Below the pieces are notes generated by a model, which had not been told where the DNA came from, ran no database searches, and saw only the letters and a program-made list of their open reading frames with translations. Of a DNA stretch of 36,887 bases, positions 31,668 through 36,887 are shown piece by piece. The DNA lies in the IMG/VR virus record IMGVR_UViG_3300035698_013555, positions 1-36,887 of that record, one strand, 5' to 3'. The position numbers and the translations under genes were made by a program. The number at the start of each line of letters is the position of its first letter. The stretch's first letter is position 1. Source of the DNA: a virus.

Positions 31668-32069
31668 TTATAGCTCTACCTCACTCAGAAACTTTTTATC
31701 TTCATCAGACATAGTATCTTTCTTCTTAATATCATGTAGTTTTTTGCTCAGTACTCGCAGGCGAATTTTTTCTCCTCGTACTTCGGTAGCTTGCACCTGT
31801 ATTTCTCTGTAACCTTGTATTAATTCTTTGTATCTGATATTTAGTTTTTTGATTATTGCTTTTACGTCCGTTGGTGTGTTTTCTTTTATCTCTTCTATTT
31901 TTGTTTCCCTCTTGTGTTTCAATTCTTCGTTTACTAATTCTTGTTCATCTTTGATTTCCTGTTCTATGTCACTCAAATCTTTTACCAAGTTTTCTAACTC
32001 GCCTTCTGCATCTATCTGCCGAACTAAGTTATGTTTTTTTAATGTTAACTCATTTAATTTTTTCTGTAT
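31668..32069 (-). CDS. Coiled-coil protein before the polymerase, start unresolved
   Basis: About 133 residues if begun at ATA 32069, or 106 from TTG 31988. Long helices with heptads run throughout (DLSDIEQEIKDEQELVNEEL, IIKKLNIRYKELIQGYREIQ, LRVLSKKLHDIKKK). The frame is open upstream to about 32081 and has no ATG, while the only ATG with a good ribosome-binding site (GGTGATATAC, ATG 32076) opens a different, eight-codon frame. It is the first gene of the polymerase operon and ends one base before the polymerase start. A structural partner of the replisome is possible; no family recognised. Confidence 0.5.
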   Translation of the reverse strand: MQKKLNELTLKKHNLVRQIDAEGELENLVKDLSDIEQEIKDEQELVNEELKHKRETKIEEIKENTPTDVKAIIKKLNIRYKELIQGYREIQVQATEVRGEKIRLRVLSKKLHDIKKKDTMSDEDKKFLSEVEL

Positions 32070-32113
32070 TAACCATGTATATCACCTTTTTAATATAATT
32101 TTATATATTCATA

Positions 32114-32139
32114 CTTATATATAAACTTTTCCCTATTCG
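32114..32139 (-). promoter_or_regulatory. Early-type promoter of the polymerase operon
   Basis: Minus strand GAATAGGGAAAAG then TTTATATATAAG (TATA 32118-32125). Predicted start near 32095, about 20 bases before the ATG at 32076. The first bases overlap the end of the helicase gene. Confidence 0.7.
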
Positions 32140-34436
32140 ATTTTGATGTCCTCCATGAAATCTACTTCAACTAATTCGTTTCTAAACGCTCTCAAAATTT
32201 TTTTACGTTCTTTAGCGGATTCTTTTAGGAACCTTGATGTATCATTGAAGTCAATAAAGTACCCACACTTCTTTCCCGGAGACAATCGTTTTGTTCGTCC
32301 AATTGTTTGTATTGAATCAACTGTTGATTTATGACCCGTTGCATTTACAATCATATCGAGGTCGGGGATGTCAATGCCCGCACCAAATATCTGAATACTT
32401 CCCACAAGAACAAGGCCACGATTGTTTTTAAATTCATCAAACATTTGTTTTCTGCAACTAGATTCTACATTGCTATGTATCTTTAGAACATTGTTTATTG
32501 TGTGTTGTAAACTATCAGCATGTGTTATTCTTCTTGTAAGAACAAGAATCTTTTTTGTTTCACTGTGTTTGTTAACAAAATCTGTTATCATTTTGTTTCG
32601 TTTATCGTTGTTAACAATAAATTTATCATACATCTCAGCAGATAACTCTAAGTATTTAGCACTTTCTTTAGATTTTCTATGGTTTGGATTTTCTATATTA
32701 CTAATGTCTCTGTTCTGTTGTTCAACCATTGCCGTTTCTTCATCTACACTTGTGATACATTTGACGAAGAAACATTTTGTTGGAACTAAAAAACCTTCTG
32801 CTTCTAATTCCCATGTTGGTTTAGTATAAATAGGAAATCCAACCATTGCATTCATTTCTAAAGTAGCACCATCGTTTCTCCATGGGCTTCCACTCAATCC
32901 AATACAGTAATCATTGTTTGTTAAATGAATTGAAACCTCTGAGTACATGCCTGTTTCTTTGAGATTCTGTGCTTCATCGTAAAATACGCATGGAACATTG
33001 CAAAGATACAATTTTAATTGTCTTGTAGTATCATCATTACGACGCAATATTGCTGTTAGTGTTTGAATACTAGCAATTGTGAATTGAGATGATGTGTCCA
33101 ATTTACCTTCGCACATCTCTGCAATTTTTACGCCCATTAAATTTTCGAATGCTTCTTTTGTTTGGCGAACTAATTCTATTCTATTAACAAGAAACAAGGT
33201 TCTTCGGTTTAATTTCATGGACATTTTTCCAGCAATATATGTTTTACCACCGCCAGTTCCAATGTTAAATGTACCAACCTTTTCTCTCAATCCAACCTCA
33301 ACACAATCTGTTTGATAATATCTAGGCTTTATTGTTTGTTCTTTGAACTTAGTATTAAATACCTTATTAACAATATTCAAGTTACGTTGGTCGTTTATTA
33401 CTAACTGATAATTTGTTTTAAAATGTTTATTGAAATCAAATACTAATTTTTTAATACTCTGCGAAAAACCGTATGGCAACACGTTATTTTTGAATAGATG
33501 CTTCTTTCCGTCCCAGATTCTTTTACCATCTTTTCCACGCTTCTTATATAACTTATTGAATTGATATCCTTGTGTAAAGTACGAGTATTTTGTGTCCATG
33601 ATTCTGTATAACTTGTCTGGAAGTGTTCCAAAGAATAATTTGTTATCTCTTAAATCCACAGCAATAATATTTGTATTTGCTCGCCGCTCTTGTTCTTTAT
33701 TACATTTGACCATGTGCGCATTGAACGGGGATTTAATCTTGCCAATCTCGTATTGATTTATGTCAGTACCCTTCTTAACAATTTCTGCACAGAGTCGGTG
33801 TACTTCTTTTTCGTAGTTTAATATATCATCTTTACTGAACTTAAATGATTTTTCTTTTTTGATTTTGACATACTCAAACATAATTCCATTTGGAATGTAT
33901 CCATATTTTTTGTACACAAGCATGCAATAATGCAAACCTTGTCGTTCAAATGCAACGCCGGCGTCTATTGAACTAGATGTTTTCCAATCAACAAGAATTT
34001 TATCTCCACAACAATCACATTGTAAATCTATAATTCCTTTGTTTCTTATTTTAAAAACATTATCTTCATAAATGTCAAACGATATTGCTTCTTCTGGTAT
34101 TGGATTTAAATATTTTGTATCAAGAAGGTATTTGCCTCGTAACACTGCGGCGATATATTTGTTTTTATCCAAGGGTTTCCAATTGAATCCGAGTTTTGTA
34201 TCTAACTTTCGTTGGCTCCAATCATCTTCAAACAATTTTTCAAAATTAATATTGTTATCTTTACTATACTCTTCAAGAGTTGTATGCACAACACTACCGG
34301 CTTCACCATAACATTGTTTTACTGGTGTATCGGCTGGTGATTTTAGAATGTAACAATAATAAAATAGTAATTGTGATTCGTGATATAAGTTTATACTGCT
34401 TGGACTTAAACTGAATTCTATTTTCGACAATTTCAC
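32133..34436 (-). CDS. RecB/Cas4-like nuclease fused to an SF2 helicase
   Basis: 767 residues. Residues 8-240 are a PD-(D/E)XK nuclease of RecB/Cas4 type: SPSSINLYHE, GEAGSVVHTTLEEY (His51), GIIDLQCDCCGDK (Asp137), ILVDWKTSS (Asp150, Lys152), RQGLHYCMLVYKKYG (Gln166). A linker domain (about 250-370) follows. The helicase has GTGGGKT (393-399), FYDEAQN (II, DEAQ), GLSGSPWRNDG (III), LVLTRRI (IV), AGIDIPDLD (V) and QTIGRTKR (VI). It may unwind and resect viral or host DNA, in recombination or replication. Start is GTG 34436 or TTG 34430; the GAGGTG upstream suits TTG. Four cysteines (140, 142, 143, 245) could bind metal. Confidence 0.82.
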   Translation of the reverse strand: MKLSKIEFSLSPSSINLYHESQLLFYYCYILKSPADTPVKQCYGEAGSVVHTTLEEYSKDNNINFEKLFEDDWSQRKLDTKLGFNWKPLDKNKYIAAVLRGKYLLDTKYLNPIPEEAISFDIYEDNVFKIRNKGIIDLQCDCCGDKILVDWKTSSSIDAGVAFERQGLHYCMLVYKKYGYIPNGIMFEYVKIKKEKSFKFSKDDILNYEKEVHRLCAEIVKKGTDINQYEIGKIKSPFNAHMVKCNKEQERRANTNIIAVDLRDNKLFFGTLPDKLYRIMDTKYSYFTQGYQFNKLYKKRGKDGKRIWDGKKHLFKNNVLPYGFSQSIKKLVFDFNKHFKTNYQLVINDQRNLNIVNKVFNTKFKEQTIKPRYYQTDCVEVGLREKVGTFNIGTGGGKTYIAGKMSMKLNRRTLFLVNRIELVRQTKEAFENLMGVKIAEMCEGKLDTSSQFTIASIQTLTAILRRNDDTTRQLKLYLCNVPCVFYDEAQNLKETGMYSEVSIHLTNNDYCIGLSGSPWRNDGATLEMNAMVGFPIYTKPTWELEAEGFLVPTKCFFVKCITSVDEETAMVEQQNRDISNIENPNHRKSKESAKYLELSAEMYDKFIVNNDKRNKMITDFVNKHSETKKILVLTRRITHADSLQHTINNVLKIHSNVESSCRKQMFDEFKNNRGLVLVGSIQIFGAGIDIPDLDMIVNATGHKSTVDSIQTIGRTKRLSPGKKCGYFIDFNDTSRFLKESAKERKKILRAFRNELVEVDFMEDIKIE

Positions 34437-34459
34437 ACCTCACTGCTATTGTAAAAATT

Positions 34460-34510
34460 CCAATCAATATTGAAAGGGCTCACATTTCCCGTGTGTCCAA
34501 TATTGATTGG
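34460..34510 (-). promoter_or_regulatory. 13-base perfect inverted repeat in the helicase leader
   Basis: CCAATCAATATTG (34460-34472) and CAATATTGATTGG (34498-34510) match exactly, with a 25-base loop. On the minus strand a T-rich stretch (34511-34530) comes first, right after the previous stop. This looks like a terminator or attenuator between the OB-like gene and the helicase gene, or a protein-binding dyad. Confidence 0.65.
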
Positions 34511-34530
34511 ATAAAGTAAAAAGAAAAAAA

Positions 34531-35325
34531 TTATTGTATCTCTACAATATCATTTCTGAACCAAGGTTTACCTTCGTAGACACCTTCGCTTGTAGAAATT
34601 TTTACTTTCTTACCAATGAGAAACGATTTAATATCTTCGTCACTTGTGGTTTTACTAAACGCGTCGAATGCAGCTTGAGTAGCTTCTGTAACTACCATTG
34701 TTGCTCGTTCGTTTACGGTTTTAGATTCTTGTTTGAACACATTCTTGCTCATCTTTTGCATAATTAATCTCATTAACTGTGCAACTTTGCAATTACTAAT
34801 TCTATCTAATCTAACGTTTTCATTTAGTCTACCTTCATTAACCCAGATTCTAACTTTGGAATAATACTCCACAAGGTTGTCTGTTTCGAATTCTACCTTT
34901 AGTTTCACATCAAAAAACTCTGCGCCGCTATCAGTTTTAGAAGGAGGTATTGGAATGTTGGCTCCGTTTTCAACCCTATAAACTTTTGGTGCTTGTATAG
35001 TAACGTCTTTTATTGTTAAGATTTGGCCGTCTGCTTTGACCTTAACTCCTCTTTCTTCTTCGATTTCTTGTTGTGTTTTAGAACTAATTTTTGGTGTAAA
35101 TCCTTCTGATACAAGGTCATGTTCTACTTCAGAATCAGTTGGTTCTTTTTGTGGTTCTGGTTCAGCTGGATTTTGTGGTTCATCTGGTGCTTCAACCATC
35201 TCTGCTTTTTCAAGCAAATCGGTGTTGTCATCATCTGACATTTCTTTAAGGTCCTCTATCGTTGGTTCTGTCGGTGCTTCTGGTGCTTGTTCTTCTGGTA
35301 CTTTATTTGCTTCTTCATTTGCCAT
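34531..35325 (-). CDS. Acidic OB-like protein, candidate single-stranded DNA-binding protein
   Basis: 264 residues from ATG 35325 (GGAGAAACTACA upstream; an ATG at 35343 is less well placed). Residues 1-90 are very acidic and low in complexity (EEANKVPEEQAPEAPTEPT, then E/D/P-rich). The rest folds as beta plus helix: GVKVKADGQILTIKDVTIQA, FFDVKLKVEFETDNLVEYYS, and a basic ending KKVKISTSEGVYEGKPWFRN. Strand spacing and position between an RHH regulator and a helicase suggest a replication protein binding single-stranded DNA; the acidic part is at the front, whereas it is usually at the end in such proteins. Function uncertain. Confidence 0.45.
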   Translation of the reverse strand: MANEEANKVPEEQAPEAPTEPTIEDLKEMSDDDNTDLLEKAEMVEAPDEPQNPAEPEPQKEPTDSEVEHDLVSEGFTPKISSKTQQEIEEERGVKVKADGQILTIKDVTIQAPKVYRVENGANIPIPPSKTDSGAEFFDVKLKVEFETDNLVEYYSKVRIWVNEGRLNENVRLDRISNCKVAQLMRLIMQKMSKNVFKQESKTVNERATMVVTEATQAAFDAFSKTTSDEDIKSFLIGKKVKISTSEGVYEGKPWFRNDIVEIQ

Positions 35326-35350
35326 TGTAGTTTCTCCGTACACATCTATC

Positions 35351-35363
35351 GACCTTTAAGGTC
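35351..35363 (-). promoter_or_regulatory. Palindrome GACCTT T AAGGTC upstream of the OB-like gene
   Basis: Perfect six-base arms around one base, 26 bases before ATG 35325. The half-site AAGGTC is shared with the palindrome at 25541-25557 and nearly with the dyad at 10610-10621. A possible operator. Confidence 0.4.
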
Positions 35364-35389
35364 ATGATTCGTGTGACAATAATTTGTCT

Positions 35390-35584
35390 TTAAACTAACA
35401 CTGCTTTCTTTGGTTTGATTTCAAAAATAACTTTGTTTGCATTTAGATATTCTCGTATGGCTTCGTCCACAACTAAATATAACGTCTCCCCTTTGGCCTT
35501 AGCATGTTTAAGAACCGCCTCTTTCAAATCAGTATTTGAAAATACAAACAGTTTATCATTGAAATATTCTGTATCTTTAATCAT
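35390..35584 (-). CDS. Ribbon-helix-helix (CopG/Arc-type) regulator
   Basis: 64 residues. The strand-helix-helix pattern FSNTDLKEAVLKHAKAKGE followed by TLYLVVDEAIREYL is typical of RHH proteins: a strand that enters the major groove, then two helices that form the dimer. N-terminal residues 1-15 (MIKDTEYFNDKLFVF) may provide the strand. It is first in its operon, right after an early-type promoter, so it may control its own operon and others with the same motif. A good ribosome-binding site, GAGGAGACTACAAA, precedes it. It could bind the dyads near the early promoters. Confidence 0.65.
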   Translation of the reverse strand: MIKDTEYFNDKLFVFSNTDLKEAVLKHAKAKGETLYLVVDEAIREYLNANKVIFEIKPKKAVLV

Positions 35585-35630
35585 TTTGTAGTCTCCTCAT
35601 TTTGTCATTAATATATCTTATTAAATAAAA

Positions 35631-35656
35631 GCTTATATATAAACTTTTCTATTTAA
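35631..35656 (-). promoter_or_regulatory. Early-type promoter of the RHH/helicase operon
   Basis: Minus strand AAATAGAAAAG then TTTATATATAAGC (TATA 35636-35643), the best match to the shared consensus. Predicted start near 35612, 28 bases before ATG 35584. Upstream, 35657-35708 holds CTAAAA/TTTTAG and GGGGC/GCCC pairs that may form a terminator for the preceding gene group. Confidence 0.75.
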
Positions 35657-35708
35657 GATAAGGAAAGGGCCCAACTAAAAGGTGAATTTTAGAAATAAAG
35701 CCCCGTCC

Positions 35709-35894
35709 CTATGAATGTGATTTTTCTCTTTGGTCTATGTATTGTTGCAACATTTGGTTTTCTTCTGATAACATTTCCGTCTGTCCAATGGTTAGACTTG
35801 GATTAGTTAACAAAGCAACATTCATTCTTATCTTTGCTTTCATGTTTTTTGTTTCTGTGTATTTTAATTTTGCCCAGTCTTCTGTTGATATCAT
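35709..35894 (-). CDS. Small helical protein, unknown function
   Basis: 61 residues opening MISTEDWAKLKYTETKNMKA and containing KIRMNVALLTNPSLTIGQTE then MLSEENQMLQQYIDQREKS. Two helices with a polar turn are likely, the second amphipathic. ATG 35894 follows GAGGTAATAAA. It is the last of four small genes behind the promoter at 36836-36861. No recognised family; likely an early host-interaction or DNA-metabolism accessory protein, by place only. Confidence 0.5.
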   Translation of the reverse strand: MISTEDWAKLKYTETKNMKAKIRMNVALLTNPSLTIGQTEMLSEENQMLQQYIDQREKSHS

Positions 35895-35903
35895 TTTATT
35901 ACC

Positions 35904-36176
35904 TCATTCGTTAATATTAAAAAATATTTCATTGTCTAAAAATTCGTTGTTTGTTACATCATTTCCTTTGGAATCTAATAAATCACTGCAATTTTTAAAT
36001 TTTTTTTCTTTGATTTTTAATATTTCTTGTTCAATTTTACAGCGTTTATTTTCTTCCTTTTCCTCAACAATTAATTTTTTGCACTTTATGCATATATTAT
36101 TATGTTTTCTATGCGAGCAAAATCTGTGAAATTCCCCGCATAATTCCATGCAATAAAAAATCTTTCTTCTTATCAT
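35904..36176 (-). CDS. Small protein with a Cys/His cluster, possible zinc-binding
   Basis: 90 residues. The first 35 residues hold CMELCGEFHRFCSHRKHN and then ICIKCKK: two CxxC-like pairs with extra cysteine and histidines, the usual look of a zinc ribbon or knuckle. The rest is a Lys/Glu-rich helix (VEEKEENKRCKIEQEILKIK) and an Asn-rich tail. Many phage early proteins of this make-up bind nucleic acid or host polymerase; not shown here. Its ATG overlaps the stop of the gene before it (ATGA). Confidence 0.5.
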   Translation of the reverse strand: MIRRKIFYCMELCGEFHRFCSHRKHNNICIKCKKLIVEEKEENKRCKIEQEILKIKEKKFKNCSDLLDSKGNDVTNNEFLDNEIFFNINE

Positions 36177-36616
36177 TTGTCTAGTTTACAAACCTCTATG
36201 TAGCTTCTAAACACAGACAATTTATTATTCAGATATGTTAATTGCACAGCAAGTTTTTTAATGCTTGTTTCTATTGTTGTTGTATCGTAGAATTGGTCTG
36301 ATGTTTCTTTTCTATTCATTAATTCTGCCGCACGCATTTTGTCATTCGGATATCTTTTCTTTCCGTCTTCGTCCACATCGGTTGAAATGACTTGTATTAA
36401 TTTACCTTCTGCAATAGAATTATGTTTTAATTGTATGTCCAATGTTTTAGTAAGATTCAATACAGTTAATTGTACTGTTCTGATTTCATCTGGTAAACTT
36501 AGCAGTTGTTTTTGTAAGTCTGCAAAATCCATCATTTCTACTGGCTGTTCTTTCAGTTGACCTGATGCTTCTTTTCCTGTTGATGGGTCGTTTACTCCTA
36601 TAAAACTAGTTTTCAT
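36173..36616 (-). CDS. Helical protein, unknown function
   Basis: 147 residues. A flexible start (MKTSFIGVNDPSTGKEASGQ) leads into helices with heptad-like spacing: DFADLQKQLLSLPDEIRTVQ, LTVLNLTKTLDIQLKHNSI, then ETSIKKLAVQLTYLNNKLSV at the end. Between them lies DVDEDGKKRYPNDKMRAAEL, where an Asp-rich turn could bind metal. A coiled-coil dimer is probable. Its ribosome-binding site AGAGG lies in a 46/47-base tandem duplication, so the site exists twice. It overlaps the gene before it by 11 bases. Confidence 0.5.
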   Translation of the reverse strand: MKTSFIGVNDPSTGKEASGQLKEQPVEMMDFADLQKQLLSLPDEIRTVQLTVLNLTKTLDIQLKHNSIAEGKLIQVISTDVDEDGKKRYPNDKMRAAELMNRKETSDQFYDTTTIETSIKKLAVQLTYLNNKLSVFRSYIEVCKLDK

Positions 36617-36791
36617 TTTTCATCCTCTTCAGCTTTTTATTCCAAAATGTGACATTGTAACATTTTTCATCCTCTTCAGCTTTTATTCCAAAATATGACA
36701 TTGTAACATTTTTCAATTTTACACTGTAATATTTTTCAAGTATGTTAATAATATCTTGTCTGCCAAATTCTAATGTAGCTATTCTTTTCAT
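36606..36791 (-). CDS. Small protein, unknown function, end shaped by a tandem duplication
   Basis: 61 residues from ATG 36791, after CGAGGCAACACA; an ATG at 36806 is further from the site's ideal spacing. It reads MKRIATLEFGRQDIINILEK, then YYSVKLKNVTMSYFGIKAEE. The start looks like a small strand-helix-strand unit. The last third is encoded by the 46/47-base tandem duplication at 36614-36706; NVTMSYF and the later NVTFWNK are its echoes. First complete gene of its operon. Confidence 0.45.
   Translation of the reverse strand: MKRIATLEFGRQDIINILEKYYSVKLKNVTMSYFGIKAEEDEKCYNVTFWNKKLKRMKNEN
36614..36706 (-). repeat. 46/47-base tandem duplication over a gene junction
   Basis: 36614-36660 and 36661-36706 are the same apart from one T in a run and one G/A change; a partial third copy begins at 36707. 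The unit holds a ribosome-binding site and the ATG of the gene at 36616, so both are present twice. Confidence 0.85.
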
Positions 36792-36835
36792 TGTGTTGCC
36801 TCGCATACATATTTAATTATATTATTATAAATATA

Positions 36836-36861
36836 AGCTAGTATATAAATCTTTCTATTTT
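36836..36861 (-). promoter_or_regulatory. Early-type promoter of the right-end operon
   Basis: Minus strand AATAGAAAGA then TTTATATA (36842-36849) and CTAGCTTATATTTA, nearly the same as the ligase promoter at 27296-27322. Predicted start near 36818, about 27 bases before ATG 36791. Confidence 0.7.
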
Positions 36862-36887
36862 TTCCACCATGGCTTCTTCTCTGTGTA
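36855..36887 (-). CDS. End of an upstream gene, cut by the window edge
   Basis: The last ten codons of a minus-strand frame (YTEKKPWWKK, stop at 36855-36857) reach the window edge. The Lys/Trp-rich end looks like a real C-terminus. Its stop overlaps the upstream part of the promoter. Too short to identify. Confidence 0.3.
   Translation of the reverse strand, partial: YTEKKPWWKK

Noticed and set aside
32422-32829. Plus-strand open frame opposite the helicase
   Set aside because: No start signal, and it lies against conserved helicase motifs on the other strand.
1-36887. tRNA or rRNA genes, integrase, transposase, attachment sites, reverse transcriptase
   Set aside because: I looked for cloverleaf-like sequence, recombinase motifs and terminal repeats and saw none; a tRNA search program would be the decisive test for missed tRNAs.

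Overview
The window looks like most of the genome of a tailed, double-stranded DNA virus of an archaeon (class Caudoviricetes), low in GC and tightly packed. The tailed-virus call rests on an HK97-type head module (prohead protease, probable scaffold, major capsid protein), neck genes, a major tail protein, a tail-assembly chaperone pair with a slippery site, a tape measure and a fibre/adhesin block. The archaeal call rests on promoters: five minus-strand operons each start just downstream of a TATA box of the form TTTATATA, four of them preceded by a purine-rich AATAGAAA(A)G like an archaeal BRE, and oligo-T tracts without hairpins follow several structural genes, as archaeal terminators do. 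Most starts have a GGAGG or GGTGA ribosome-binding site. I cannot name the host. No terminase or portal gene is visible, so the genome probably continues past the left edge.

Layout. Plus strand, 1 to 23754: a small ORF, a BppU-like protein and a winged-helix protein (9-703); then, after a late-type promoter at 700-720, the head genes (828-10547); a second copy of that promoter (10544-10564) leads into the tail genes (10627-17363); then fibres and adhesins (17368-22288); then a probable lysis and nuclease group (22291-23754). Minus strand, 36887 down to 23756: replication, repair and nucleotide genes in five promoter-led groups. Read in transcription order these are four small genes (36791-35709), RHH regulator/acidic OB-like protein/nuclease-helicase (35584-32133), coiled-coil protein/DNA polymerase B/Rossmann protein/FkbM methyltransferase/MazG-like protein/GIY-YIG protein (32069-27385), two small genes and ATP-dependent DNA ligase (27249-25553), and DHH phosphoesterase/small protein/primase-like protein (25499-23756). 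The two strands meet tail to tail at 23754/23756 with one base between stop codons.

How it fits together. The minus-strand genes could form a nearly complete replisome: family B polymerase with proofreading motifs, an archaeo-eukaryotic-primase-like protein, a fused RecB-like nuclease and SF2 helicase, a candidate single-strand-binding protein, ligase and a DHH phosphoesterase. A shared promoter motif suggests that they switch on together as early genes. The RHH and winged-helix proteins are obvious candidates for the early/late switch. The plus-strand block builds the particle and probably ends the cycle through a transglutaminase-fold peptidase and a small membrane protein.

Most notable points: a -1 frameshift site (A AAA AAA at 13161-13167) that would make the long tail chaperone; the five-promoter early regulon; duplicated late promoters with structured leaders; a head gene that appears to start at ATA (8902); a minimal primase-like gene; and a codon-use island across the fibre tip. 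All functions are read from motifs and gene order by eye; no database search was run.
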